From Simplicispira lacusdiani (GTDB taxonomy: Bacteria; Pseudomonadota; Gammaproteobacteria; Burkholderiales; Burkholderiaceae_C): a DNA stretch of 64,000 nt. A model generated the notes under the pieces. The model saw only the letters and a program-made list of their open reading frames with translations. It ran no database searches and was not told the DNA's origin. Shown in pieces: positions 41,510 through 49,639 of the stretch (its first letter is position 1; the number at the start of each line of letters is the position of its first letter). The position numbers and the translations under genes were made by a program. The stretch spans positions 352,684 to 416,683 of the forward strand of contig NZ_QXGR01000002.1 in assembly GCF_003604195.1 (NCBI RefSeq), in the 5' to 3' direction.

Positions 41510-42181
41510 TTATCTCGGTGCGCCTGTCTCGGCGTTGTCCTGGGTCACGGGAGCGGGCTGCTTGGGCGCGGCATTCATGCGCGCCAGATCTTCCTCGGTC
41601 AGGTATTCGAACACCCGCACGACCTTGCTGACACCGCTGACGCCTCGGGCGATGGCCGTGGCGCGCCCGGCTTCGCGCTGGGTCACCAAGCCCATCAGAT
41701 AGACCGCGTTGCGCTCGGTCACCACCTTGAAACTGTTGGCGGAGAGGTCCTTGGCATCGACCAGGCTGGCGCGCACCTTGCCAGTGATGAAGGTGTCGTT
41801 GGAGCGCTGCCCCAGCGAGGTGGGCGGCATCACGGCCAGGTCGTTGACCACCGAGCGCACGTTCTCCACGCCGGTCACGATTTTCTCGATGGACTGGCGC
41901 ACCTCGGCGCTGGGCACCTCGCCAGTCAGCAGCACCTGGCGGTTGTAGCTGGTGATGTTGACATGCACCTTGTCGCCGTGGGCACCGTGGATGCGGTTGG
42001 CCGAGCGCAGCTCGATGCTCTCGTCCTCGATCTGGATGCCGGTGGTGCGCCGATCGATGGCCATCATGCCGCCGATGGCGGCGCCCCCCAGCACCACGGG
42101 GGTGGCGCAGCCCGCGAGAGAGCCCGCCAGGACGGCGGCGGACAGCAGCGTGCACACGGTGCGGTTCATGCGGAAGGTCAT
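41510..42181 (-). CDS. dolP: BON-domain outer-membrane lipoprotein (DolP/OsmY-like)
   Basis: This 223-residue protein has a lipoprotein signal peptide (TLLSAAVLAGSLAGC, lipobox LAGC) and two BON domains: about residues 60-125 (VNITSYNRQVLLTGEVPSAE, VENVRSVVNDLA) and 130-205 (TGKVRASLVDAKDLSANSFK, VYLMGLVTQREAGRATAIAR). In E. coli DolP supports outer-membrane integrity and sits next to diaA and yraN, as here. GGAG lies 8 bases before the ATG at 42181, preferred to an in-frame GTG one codon earlier. Start and upstream stop share a base (TGATG), so translation is coupled to the SIS-domain gene. Confidence 0.92.
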   Translation of the reverse strand: MTFRMNRTVCTLLSAAVLAGSLAGCATPVVLGGAAIGGMMAIDRRTTGIQIEDESIELRSANRIHGAHGDKVHVNITSYNRQVLLTGEVPSAEVRQSIEKIVTGVENVRSVVNDLAVMPPTSLGQRSNDTFITGKVRASLVDAKDLSANSFKVVTERNAVYLMGLVTQREAGRATAIARGVSGVSKVVRVFEYLTEEDLARMNAAPKQPAPVTQDNAETGAPR

Positions 42182-42777
42182 CACGAAATCTCCTGTTCAC
42201 CAAACAATTGGGCATCCATGCCGTCGCACAGGCAGTTGAGCACCAGTGCATGCACCTCGCGCACGCGCGCGGCGCGGTCGTGGGGCACGCAGATCAGCAC
42301 GTCGGTCTCGCGCAGCACGGTGGTCAGCACGCCGCCGCTGCGGCCGCTCAGCACCACCACGGTCATGTCGCGCTCGTGCGCCGCATGCACGGCGGCCGCC
42401 ACGGCCGGATCGTCGCCGCTGACGCTCAGCGCCAGCAGCAGATCGCCGGCCTGCCCCAGCGCGCGCACCTGGCGCGCGAAATGCGGGTGGGCATCCCCCT
42501 GGGGCGCGGGCGCCGTGAGCAAGGCGCCGTCGGCGCACAGGGCCACGGCGGCCAGTGCCGGGCGCTCACGCTCGAAGCCCGCCACGCAGCATGCGGCGAA
42601 CAGCTGCGCACCGGGCGCGGAGGCACCGCTGCCGCAGGCCAGGATCTTGCCGCCGCTGGTGATGCAGGCCAGCAGGGCCTGCACGGCGTCGGCGATGGGC
42701 TTGCCCAGCGCCTGCGCGGCCTGGTACTTCAGGTCTGCGCTGTCGATGAAATGCTGTTGGATGCGTTGTTCAAGCAT
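42181..42777 (-). CDS. SIS-domain protein, DiaA/GmhA (phosphoheptose isomerase) family
   Basis: This 198-residue protein has a single SIS domain: MLEQRIQQHFIDSADLKYQA, GGKILACGSGASAPGAQLFA (sugar-phosphate loop), GDLLLALSVSGDDPAVAAAV and the C-terminal VREVHALVLNCLCDGMDAQL. GmhA makes heptose precursors for LPS, whereas DiaA binds DnaA and promotes timely replication initiation. The E. coli-like order yraN-diaA-dolP favours DiaA, but the sequence alone does not separate them. It overlaps dolP by one base. Confidence 0.88.
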   Translation of the reverse strand: MLEQRIQQHFIDSADLKYQAAQALGKPIADAVQALLACITSGGKILACGSGASAPGAQLFAACCVAGFERERPALAAVALCADGALLTAPAPQGDAHPHFARQVRALGQAGDLLLALSVSGDDPAVAAAVHAAHERDMTVVVLSGRSGGVLTTVLRETDVLICVPHDRAARVREVHALVLNCLCDGMDAQLFGEQEIS

Positions 42778-42822
42778 GGGCGACGGTAGGAACCGGAATC
42801 CGGAAGCGGGATGATACCCGCA

Positions 42823-42845
42823 TGGTGTTATCAATTTTGTAGCAA
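42823..42845 (+). repeat. Partial family-1 palindromic repeat
   Basis: GTTATCAATTTTGTAGC matches only the left half of the family-1 unit. The AGCGCT and T-rich parts are absent. Confidence 0.4.
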
Positions 42846-42874
42846 TCGGTAGGCATGGCGCAGGCCCCTGGCCG

Positions 42875-43270
42875 TCAGCCCGCGTCGAAGGCGCCGCGAA
42901 TCCACTGCACGGACTCCTCCACCAGCACGGCGTCGAAACGGCAGGGCGGTGGCGCGCCCAGGCGCATCAGGTAATGGCGCGCCGCCAGCACGATGCGCCG
43001 CTGCTTGGCGGCGCCGATGCTGGCCCCGGCGCCGCCGAAGGCCTGGCCAGAGCGGCTGCGCACTTCGACGAAGACCACCGTGCCATCGGGCTCGCGCAGC
43101 ACCAGGTCGATTTCGCCACCGCCGCGCCCGGGCGTCCGATAATTGCGTGCCAGCAGGCGCAGGCCGGCGGCTTGCAGATGGGCCAGCGCCCGGTCTTCGG
43201 CCGCATTGCCCTGCTCCCGCGTGGTCCGCGCCGGCTTTGCGCGCGCGATCATCTTGTCAAGGAAATCCAT
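42875..43270 (-). CDS. yraN: YraN/UPF0102 family endonuclease-like protein
   Basis: This 131-residue protein starts MDFLDKMIARAKPARTTREQ and shows the restriction-endonuclease-like UPF0102 core: GNAAEDRALAHLQAAGL, GGGEIDLVLREPDGTVVFVEV with the Asp and the Glu-x-Lys-like VEVRSRS, and KQRRIVLAARHYL. The fold suggests a nuclease or Holliday-junction role, not proven for the family. The ATG at 43270 shares a base with the TTG start of the divergent rsmI gene, so there is no intergenic DNA between them. Confidence 0.93.
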   Translation of the reverse strand: MDFLDKMIARAKPARTTREQGNAAEDRALAHLQAAGLRLLARNYRTPGRGGGEIDLVLREPDGTVVFVEVRSRSGQAFGGAGASIGAAKQRRIVLAARHYLMRLGAPPPCRFDAVLVEESVQWIRGAFDAG

Positions 43271-44199
43271 TGAGCGCTTCTTTCGCTTCGGCCCTGGGCG
43301 CCGCGCACGACGCGGCGGCTGCACAGCATTATCCGCAAGGGGCCCTGTACGTGGTCGCCACGCCCATCGGCAACCTGGCGGACATCACGCTGCGCGCGCT
43401 GCATGTGCTGCAGCTGGCCGACACCCTGGCCTGCGAGGACACGCGCCACACCCAGAGTTTGCTGCGTGCCTATGGCATCGACAAGCCGTCCGCCCAGTTG
43501 CTGGCGGTACACCAGCACAACGAGGCCGAGGCTGCCCAGGCCGTGCTCGCGCGCCTGCAGCAAGGCCAGCGCGTGGCCTATGTGAGCGACGCCGGCACCC
43601 CGGGCGTGAGCGACCCGGGCGCGCGCCTGGCCGGGGCCGTGCGCGCGGCCGGCCTGCGCGTGCTGCCGCTGCCCGGCGCCAGCAGCATCACCGCAGCGCT
43701 CAGCGTGGCGGGGGCCGTGGCCAGCGGCGTGGCCGAAAGCGGATTCGTGTTCGCGGGTTTCCTGCCCACCAAGACAGCCGAGCGCCAGGCCGCCGTGCAG
43801 CGGCTACAGGCCGAGCCACGCTGCACGGTGCTGCTGGAAGCGCCGCACCGTATCGGCGAGCTGGCGCAGGCCTTGGCCGTGCTGGGCGAACGCCCCGTGA
43901 CGCTGGCGCGCGAGTTGACCAAGCAGTTCGAGGAAATCACCACCCTGCCCGCCTCCGGCCTGGCGGACTGGCTGGCCGGCGCGCCGCAGCGCGCCAAGGG
44001 CGAGTTCGTGGTGCTGTTGCATCCGGCGGCCGCCAGCGAGGACGACGGCGACAGCCTGCGCGTGCTGCGCCTGCTGCTGCAGGAACTGCCCCTGAAATCC
44101 GCCGTGCGGCTGGCCGCCGAGATCACGGGCGCCCCGCGCAATGCGTTGTACGACACGGCGCTGGCCTGGAAGCGGGAGCCGCCCGGAGATGCGGACTGA
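43270..44199 (+). CDS. rsmI: 16S rRNA (cytidine-1402 2'-O)-methyltransferase RsmI (TTG start)
   Basis: It methylates the 2'-OH of C1402 in the decoding centre using SAM. The 309-residue protein has the tetrapyrrole-methylase fold: GALYVVATPIGNLADITLRA, CEDTRHTQSLLRAYGI, RVAYVSDAGTPGVSDPGARL, LPGASSITAALSVAG and ELTKQFEEI. The only nearby start in this frame is TTG at 43270, with AAGGAAA six bases before it. The start overlaps that of divergent yraN. A family-1 repeat follows the stop. Confidence 0.93.
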   Translation: MSASFASALGAAHDAAAAQHYPQGALYVVATPIGNLADITLRALHVLQLADTLACEDTRHTQSLLRAYGIDKPSAQLLAVHQHNEAEAAQAVLARLQQGQRVAYVSDAGTPGVSDPGARLAGAVRAAGLRVLPLPGASSITAALSVAGAVASGVAESGFVFAGFLPTKTAERQAAVQRLQAEPRCTVLLEAPHRIGELAQALAVLGERPVTLARELTKQFEEITTLPASGLADWLAGAPQRAKGEFVVLLHPAAASEDDGDSLRVLRLLLQELPLKSAVRLAAEITGAPRNALYDTALAWKREPPGDAD

Positions 44200-44200
44200 C

Positions 44201-44270
44201 CGATTTTTGATGAAATCCACCTCCAACGCCCATCCGGCAAGCGTTAGAAGCTATTGATTTAATAGCAATT
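44201..44270 (-). repeat. Family-1 palindromic repeat filling a convergent junction
   Basis: On the minus strand: TTGCTATTAAATCAATAGCT, TCTAACGCTTGCCGG, TGGGCGTTGGAGGTGGATTT, CATCAAAAATC. It fills the 77 bp between the rsmI and Hsp70-like stop codons. Confidence 0.85.
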
Positions 44271-44276
44271 CGAGCG

Positions 44277-45533
44277 TCAGGCGCTCACGGCCAGGCCCGA
44301 GGCCACGCCGCCAAACAGGTCGCCTTCAATCTGGGGCGTATCCGGAAACGCCTGCCGCAGGGCCTGGCGCAGGGGCCGCAGGGCCGACGAGCCGCCCGTG
44401 AGATAGATAGCCTGCAAGGCACCCGCCGCCAGACCGGCGTTGCCCAGGCATTCCTGGGCGCAGGCCACCACCTGGTCGAGCAGCCCCGCCAGATGGCGCT
44501 CCAGCCCCTCGGGCGCCACCACCGCGCCGAGCCCGGGCTCGATCCAGCCCAGGTCCATGGCAGCGGCTGCGTCCTGCAGCGAGGCGGCGATCTTGGCCCG
44601 CTCGATCGCATCGGCCATGCGGTGCCCCAGGCGTTGCTGCAGCACGGCCATGAGTCGGTCGTGCAGGCGGACGTCGGCATAGTCGGAGCGCAGGGCCTGG
44701 GCCTCGCGCACGGCCTTCGGGGCATAGAGCCACTGGATCAGGTGCCAGGTGGACAGGTCGAAGAACACACGGCTGGGCACCTCGCGGCCCGTGGGGCCCT
44801 GGTGGTGCAGGCCGAGCAGGGGCATGAGCAGCTCCAGGCTCAGGCGGCGGTCGAAATCCGTGCCGCCCACATGCACACCCGTGGTGGCCAGGATGTCGGT
44901 GCCACGGTCGGCCCGCGCGGCGCGCCCGGGGCCCAGGCGCACCACCGTGAAGTCCGAGGTGCCACCGCCGATGTCCACCACCAGCACCAGGGCCTCGGCG
45001 CCGATGCGCTGCTCGTAGTCCAGCGCCGCGGCGATGGGCTCGGGCTGGAACGACACATGGGCGAAGCCCGCGTCGAGCGCGGCCTGGCGCAGCGATGCCT
45101 CGGCCTGCCGGTCGCGCGCCGCGTCGCCATCGACAAAATGCACGGGACGGCCCATCACCACGCGGTCGGGCATGCCGCCGAGAGACTCGCGTGCCGTGCG
45201 TGCCAGCATCTGCAGGAAGAGGCTGATGATGTCCTGGTAGCTCACCATGCGGTGGTGCACCGCCGTCTGGTCCTGCAACAGGGAACTGCCCAGCAGGCTC
45301 TTGAGCGAGCGCATCAGGCGGCCCTCGGTGCCGGCCAGGTAGTGGGCGATGGCGTCGCGGCCGAAATGCGTTCGCTGGTCCTCGGCATTGAAGAACAAGG
45401 CCGTCGGCACGGTGGTGGCCTCGCCCTCCACGCGCAGCAGGCGCGCGGGCCCGGCGCCCTGTCGCACGGCCATGGCCGAGTTGGAGGTGCCGAAATCAAT
45501 GCCCAGGGTGGTGTCGCTCAAGATGCCGTCCAT
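44277..45533 (-). CDS. Hsp70-family protein, YegD-like (ATPase domain only)
   Basis: This 418-residue actin-fold ATPase begins TLGIDFGTSNSAMAVRQ (phosphate 1 loop), with QPEPIAAALDYEQR, LVLVVDIGGGTSDFTVVRL (phosphate 2) and AIYLTGGSSALRPLRQAL (adenosine site). It matches the Hsp70 nucleotide-binding domain but ends without the substrate-binding beta-sandwich and lid, as in YegD. Its role is unknown; a regulatory chaperone-like ATPase is inferred. It lies upstream of nothing related: its promoter faces the tRNA cluster terminator. Confidence 0.92.
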   Translation of the reverse strand: MDGILSDTTLGIDFGTSNSAMAVRQGAGPARLLRVEGEATTVPTALFFNAEDQRTHFGRDAIAHYLAGTEGRLMRSLKSLLGSSLLQDQTAVHHRMVSYQDIISLFLQMLARTARESLGGMPDRVVMGRPVHFVDGDAARDRQAEASLRQAALDAGFAHVSFQPEPIAAALDYEQRIGAEALVLVVDIGGGTSDFTVVRLGPGRAARADRGTDILATTGVHVGGTDFDRRLSLELLMPLLGLHHQGPTGREVPSRVFFDLSTWHLIQWLYAPKAVREAQALRSDYADVRLHDRLMAVLQQRLGHRMADAIERAKIAASLQDAAAAMDLGWIEPGLGAVVAPEGLERHLAGLLDQVVACAQECLGNAGLAAGALQAIYLTGGSSALRPLRQALRQAFPDTPQIEGDLFGGVASGLAVSA

Positions 45534-45560
45534 CGAACAGGGGATGCCGCGCGGGCGCCA

Positions 45561-45595
45561 GAAACACGAAAGCCCATCACCTGCGTGATGGGCTT
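45561..45595 (-). terminator. Rho-independent terminator after tRNA-Thr
   Basis: An 11-bp perfect stem (AAGCCCATCAC pairs with GTGATGGGCTT at 45570-45580 and 45585-45595) with loop CTGC. On the minus strand it is followed by TTCGTGTTTC. Confidence 0.85.
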
Positions 45596-45606
45596 GCCCG
45601 AAGATG

Positions 45607-45681
<75 letters not shown>

Positions 45682-45685
45682 AATA

Positions 45686-45761
45686 TGGAGCGGGAAAAGA
45701 GTCTCGAACTCTCGACCTCAACCTTGGCAAGGTTGCGCTCTACCAACTGAGCTATTCCCGC
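45686..45761 (-). tRNA. tRNA-Gly (GCC)
   Basis: Minus strand: acceptor GCGGGAA, D-arm AGCTCAGTTGGTAGAGC, anticodon arm CAACC-TTGCCAA-GGTTG with anticodon GCC, T-loop GTTCGAG, CCA encoded. It lies 4 bp upstream of tRNA-Thr. Confidence 0.96.
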
Positions 45762-45770
45762 ATGGAATCT

Positions 45771-45846
45771 TGGCTCCTCGACCTGGGCTCGAACCAGGGA
45801 CCTACGGATTAACAGTCCGGCGCTCTACCGACTGAGCTATCGAGGA
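45771..45846 (-). tRNA. tRNA-Asn (GTT)
   Basis: Minus strand: acceptor TCCTCGA, D-arm AGCTCAGTCGGTAGAGC, anticodon arm CCGGA-CTGTTAA-TCCGT with anticodon GTT, T-loop GTTCGAG, CCA encoded. Confidence 0.96.
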
Positions 45847-45860
45847 ACGGTGTGATACAA

Positions 45861-45887
45861 GAAAAAACCCATCTCACGGATGGGTTT
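45861..45887 (-). terminator. Rho-independent terminator between tRNA-Phe and tRNA-Asn
   Basis: A 9-bp stem AAACCCATC/GATGGGTTT on the minus strand, followed by six T residues. It ends only 15 bp before the 5' end of tRNA-Asn. Confidence 0.8.
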
Positions 45888-45893
45888 CGTATC

Positions 45894-45969
45894 TGGTGGC
45901 CTGGGACGGAATCGAACCGCCGACACAAGGATTTTCAATCCTCTGCTCTACCGACTGAGCTACCGGGCC
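45894..45969 (-). tRNA. tRNA-Phe (GAA)
   Basis: Minus strand: acceptor GGCCCGG, D-arm AGCTCAGTCGGTAGAGC, anticodon arm GAGGA-TTGAAAA-TCCTT with anticodon GAA, T-loop GTTCGAT, CCA encoded. It is the first gene of the tRNA cluster. Confidence 0.96.
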
Positions 45970-45979
45970 TGAGCCTCAA

Positions 45980-45985
45980 ATTATA
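45980..45985 (-). promoter_or_regulatory. -10 element of the tRNA-Phe promoter
   Basis: A perfect TATAAT on the minus strand, 10 bases before the mature 5' end of tRNA-Phe. No good -35 hexamer is seen 16-18 bp upstream. Confidence 0.55.
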
Positions 45986-46020
45986 GCCGGAAATTTGGGG
46001 CGTTTTCCCGCTCGGCCGAA

Positions 46021-46701
46021 TTAATTGCGTTTTCCGCGCGCCAGGTCCACGCCGAGCTGGCGCAGCTTGCGGTACAGGTGGGTGCGCTCCAGCCCCGTCT
46101 TCTCGGCCACGCGCGTCATGGAGCCGCCTTCACGGGCCAGGTGGAATTCGAAATAGGCCTTCTCGAAGCCGTCGCGCGCCTCGCGCAGCGGGCGGTCGAG
46201 ATCGAAGCCCTGGTGGGCGTGCGGGCCGGTGTCGGCCTCCATGGTGACCGGCAGGCTCTGGACGGAGAAGGCCGCGCCATCGCCCGTGGACGCATGCACG
46301 ATGGTGGTGGCCGCCGCTGGCGCGGGCGGGCGGGCGGCATGCCGTGCCAGCCCCTGCTCCACGGCCTTGAGCAGCTTCTGCAGCGTGATGGGTTTTTCCA
46401 GGAAAGCAAAGGCGCCGATGCGCGTGGCATCCACGGCGGTGTCGATGGTGGCGTGGCCGCTCATCATGATGACCGGCATGGTCAGCAGGCCGCCCGCCGC
46501 CCACTCCTTCAGGAGCGAGACGCCATCGGTGTCGGGCATCCAGATATCCAGCAGCACGAGGTCATACGCGCCGTTGATGCGCGCCGCGCGGGCCTGTGTC
46601 GCGTTTTCGGCCAGGTCCACGCTGTGACCTTCGTCGTTCAGGATCTCCGACAGCAGATCCCGGATACCGAGCTCATCGTCAACCACCAAAATGTTAGCCA
46701 T
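46021..46701 (-). CDS. Response regulator, NtrX-like but without the AAA+ domain
   Basis: This 226-residue protein has a receiver domain (ILVVDDELGIRDLLSEIL, phospho-acceptor in LVLLDIWMPDTDG, IMMSGHAT, Lys in FLEKPITLQKLL), a linker of about 50 residues and a Fis-type HTH (FEKAYFEFHLAREGGSMTRV, AEKTGLERTHLYRKLRQLG). NtrX/NtrC proteins are about 450 residues with a sigma-54-activating AAA+ domain between these parts; here it is missing altogether, with no sign of a frameshift. It should therefore bind DNA without activating sigma-54. The NtrY-like kinase gene lies 43 bp upstream on the same strand, so it is the likely partner. Confidence 0.9.
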   Translation of the reverse strand: MANILVVDDELGIRDLLSEILNDEGHSVDLAENATQARAARINGAYDLVLLDIWMPDTDGVSLLKEWAAGGLLTMPVIMMSGHATIDTAVDATRIGAFAFLEKPITLQKLLKAVEQGLARHAARPPAPAAATTIVHASTGDGAAFSVQSLPVTMEADTGPHAHQGFDLDRPLREARDGFEKAYFEFHLAREGGSMTRVAEKTGLERTHLYRKLRQLGVDLARGKRN

Positions 46702-46744
46702 GTATGAAATGCCTTGAAACTGCGGTGCGCGGGGTAAGGTGTTG

Positions 46745-49030
46745 TCAGGACGCCACTGCGGGCTCAGTCGCGAATGATAGCGATACTTGGGCGCCGCGCA
46801 CGGCGCCCTCTTCCTGCCAGTTGGCCAGATCGATACGGGCCGCATGCTCGTCGGCGATCTTCTTCACCACGGCCAGGCCCAGGCCGGTGCCGCGGACCTT
46901 GGTGGTGACATAGGGCTCGAACGCTCGCTGCAGGATATGTGCCGGAAAGCCGCCGCCGTGGTCGCTGACACGCAGGCGCACGCGGCGCGAGGCCTCGTTC
47001 CAGTGCGTGCTGATGCACACCGGCGGCAGAGTGCGCGGCGCCGCGCCAGCCTGGAGTGCGGACAGTTCGGTCGCATCCTGCGCGTTCTGCAGCAGGTTGT
47101 GCACCACCTGGCGCAGTTGCTGGGCGTCGCCCAGGATGCGCGGGCAGCGCGGGTCGAGTTCCGCGCGCACGGCGACCGCGGCGCGCTCGGACTCATACAG
47201 GCTGAGCACATCGGAGACCAGGGCATTGAGGTCCACGGGCTGCAGTTCGGCGGCCGGCAGGCGGGCGTAGTCACGGAACTCGTTGACGAGCCGCTTCATC
47301 GCATCCACCTGGTCCACGATGGTCTTGACGGACTTGGCGAGCATGGCCTGGTCCGCGACGTCCGGCAACTTGCCCGCGAGCCGGCGCTCCAGCCGCTCGG
47401 CCGAGAGCTGGATGGGCGTGAGCGGGTTCTTGATCTCGTGCGCCAGCCGCCGGGCCACCTCGCCCCAGGCCTGTGCACGCTGCGCGGAAACGATTTCGGT
47501 GATGTCGTCGAACACCAGCAGGCGCCCGGCATCGGGCAGTTCGGCGCCGCGCGCCACCAGGCTGGTCGCATGGTGGGCGGCGCCACTGGGCGAGGCATGC
47601 AATTCGAAGGCCTGCTGCCAATGGTCCAGCCCATGGTGCCCCTGGTGGCCGAGGTAGGCGTCGAACTGCCCCTGCACCGCCGCACCGAAGGCTTCAAGCC
47701 CCGGCACCTCGGAGAGCAAACTGCCTTCGTGGGCGGCCATGGGAACGCGCAGGATGCGCGTGGCACCCGGATTGGCAGAGCGGATATGCCCCTGCGCATC
47801 GAGCACGATCACACCTGCCGTGAGGTTGTCCAGGATGGTCTGCAGGCGCGCGCGCGCCGCGTCGACGGCACCCATGCTTTTCTCCACCGTGGCCCGGGCA
47901 TCGGCGAGCTGCTGGGTCATGAGGGCAAAGGAGCGCGTGAGGCCGCCAAGTTCATCCTTGCCCTGGAGCACGGCCTTGGGGCTCAGGTCACCCCCGGCCA
48001 CCTCGCGCACGCCCTCGGCGAGCACCAGCAAAGGGCGCGCGAGCTGGTTGCCCAGCAGCACCGCCAGCAGCACGGCGCCGAACACCGCGAGGAACAGGCT
48101 CAGCGTGAGCGTGCCGATATACATGCGCCGCAGGCCGCCGCGCGCCAGGGCGCGCTCCTGGTATTCACGGTTGGCCTCCTGCACGGCCAGGGCGTTGGCC
48201 ACCAGCACCTGCGGCAGCGGCAGCGTGACCTGCAGGTAGCGCGGCTCCACCAGCAGACCCACGCTGGGGCTGGGCACCAGCGCCATGGCCTTGACGCGCA
48301 CGTTCTGCAGAACCCCCGGTTCAGCCATGTCGGCCAGGTCGTCCAACCCTTCGATCTGCCCCACGGCACGCTGCTGCCGCACGGCGCGCATCTGCTGCGC
48401 CGTCGGACGCTCCGGGTTGAGCCGGAAACGCGACTGCCCCACGCTGGCCACCATCTGGCCGGCGGAGTTCCAGAGCACCACGTCGGAGGCGCCAAGCTGG
48501 TCGCGGATGCGTTCGAGCACCAGGCCGGCGGTAGCATCTGGCACCTGGGCCAGTTGCGCGCTCGCGCTGCGCGTGCGCGTCGCCGTCTCGCTGGCCTGCA
48601 TCTCCAGCGTCGCCCGTGCCAGGCTGACGCCCGCCGCCAGGGCTCCTTCGACCTTCACGTCGAACCAGCTTTCGATGGATCGCGAGACGAACTGGTAGGA
48701 CACGAAATAGATCAGCACCCCCGGCACCAGGCCCACGAGCGCGAAGATGGCCGCCAGCTTGACCAGCAGGCGGCTGCCGAATCGCCCTTGCCGCAGGCGC
48801 AGGCCCAGGCGCACGGCGACCCAGGCGAGCACGGCCAGCAACAGCAGCGCCACCACCACGTTGACGGCGAACAGCCAGGCGTAATTGCGCTCGTACAGCA
48901 CGCGGTTGTTGGTGGTCAGCGTGAGCAGGAACAGCAGCACCAGGCCGATGGCCGCCATGGCGGCCACGCCCACGCCCAGGGCCCAGCGCACCGCGCGCGA
49001 GGGGCGCATCGCGCCTTCGGTGCCGCTCAT
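46745..49030 (-). CDS. NtrY-like membrane sensor histidine kinase
   Basis: This 761-residue kinase has N-terminal hydrophobic segments (VGVAAMAAIGLVLLFLLTL, LFAVNVVVALLLLAVLAWV, LAAIFALVGLVPGVLIYFVS), a periplasmic region to about residue 300, another membrane segment, HAMP (GNQLARPLLVLAEGV), PAS (LDNLTAGVIVLDAQGHI), HisKA with VARRLAHEIKNPLTPIQ, and HATPase (NLLQNAQDAT, GTGLGLAVVKKIADEHAA). This is the NtrY layout; the signal is unknown. It overlaps the DUF4390 gene by 4 bases (ATGA) and precedes the short response regulator gene. Confidence 0.93.
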   Translation of the reverse strand: MSGTEGAMRPSRAVRWALGVGVAAMAAIGLVLLFLLTLTTNNRVLYERNYAWLFAVNVVVALLLLAVLAWVAVRLGLRLRQGRFGSRLLVKLAAIFALVGLVPGVLIYFVSYQFVSRSIESWFDVKVEGALAAGVSLARATLEMQASETATRTRSASAQLAQVPDATAGLVLERIRDQLGASDVVLWNSAGQMVASVGQSRFRLNPERPTAQQMRAVRQQRAVGQIEGLDDLADMAEPGVLQNVRVKAMALVPSPSVGLLVEPRYLQVTLPLPQVLVANALAVQEANREYQERALARGGLRRMYIGTLTLSLFLAVFGAVLLAVLLGNQLARPLLVLAEGVREVAGGDLSPKAVLQGKDELGGLTRSFALMTQQLADARATVEKSMGAVDAARARLQTILDNLTAGVIVLDAQGHIRSANPGATRILRVPMAAHEGSLLSEVPGLEAFGAAVQGQFDAYLGHQGHHGLDHWQQAFELHASPSGAAHHATSLVARGAELPDAGRLLVFDDITEIVSAQRAQAWGEVARRLAHEIKNPLTPIQLSAERLERRLAGKLPDVADQAMLAKSVKTIVDQVDAMKRLVNEFRDYARLPAAELQPVDLNALVSDVLSLYESERAAVAVRAELDPRCPRILGDAQQLRQVVHNLLQNAQDATELSALQAGAAPRTLPPVCISTHWNEASRRVRLRVSDHGGGFPAHILQRAFEPYVTTKVRGTGLGLAVVKKIADEHAARIDLANWQEEGAVRGAQVSLSFATEPAVAS

Positions 49031-49620
49031 CGCGCCGGCTCCGCCGCGAAACGCAGGCTGCGCGCCACGGACAGATTCCAGCCCGAGCGGCCCATGGCAC
49101 CGATCTGCAGGGGCCGGGGCAGCTGCGACAGGTCGAGCCGGAAACGCAGGTTCACGCTGTAGCGCGCCTGCGGATCGATGGACGAGGCCTCGGCGATCTT
49201 CCAGCGGGCGATGCGCTGCATGGCGGCCAACACGTCGGACAGCTCATCGAAATTCTGGCCCAGCACCACCCCCAGCCCACTGTTCTCGAAGGGCAGCGGC
49301 GAGACGTTGAGGCGCCAGCGCCGGGTGAGCGGCTGGTAGCTCAGGCGCATGTAGCGCACGGTGGTGGCGACATGCTGGTCATACCAGTACCAGCGGTCGC
49401 GCAGCACCTCGGCCTCGGTCACGAAGTACATGGGAATGCCCTTGTGCAGCGCGTCCTGGGCCAGCGCCGGCAGGGTGAACTGCAGGGCCGCGCTGAGGTA
49501 CAGGCCGTCATCGCCATGGTCCAGGCGCATTTCGGGAATCTCGGCCGGCCCGTCGGCGCGTGCGGCCAGGCACAGCGCCAGGCTGCACCATGCCAGCCAC
49601 CGCAGCAGCAGCCGCGCCAC
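49027..49620 (-). CDS. DUF4390 domain-containing exported protein (start uncertain)
   Basis: From GTG 49620 the product is MARLLLRWLAWCSLALCLAARA, an exact-looking signal peptide, then DGPAEIPEMRLDHGDDGLYL and the DUF4390 core (RDRWYWYDQHVATTVRYMRL, LPFENSGLGVVLGQNFDELS, WKIAEASSIDPQARYSVNLR). A longer version from ATG 49683 would overlap rsmB by 44 bases. Function unknown; in Burkholderiales it regularly sits between rsmB and the ntrY-like gene, as here, which points to an envelope role tied to that sensor. Stop and ntrY start overlap (ATGA). Confidence 0.85.
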   Translation of the reverse strand: MARLLLRWLAWCSLALCLAARADGPAEIPEMRLDHGDDGLYLSAALQFTLPALAQDALHKGIPMYFVTEAEVLRDRWYWYDQHVATTVRYMRLSYQPLTRRWRLNVSPLPFENSGLGVVLGQNFDELSDVLAAMQRIARWKIAEASSIDPQARYSVNLRFRLDLSQLPRPLQIGAMGRSGWNLSVARSLRFAAEPAR

Positions 49621-49639
49621 CCGGTGCGCCAGGGGCGCG

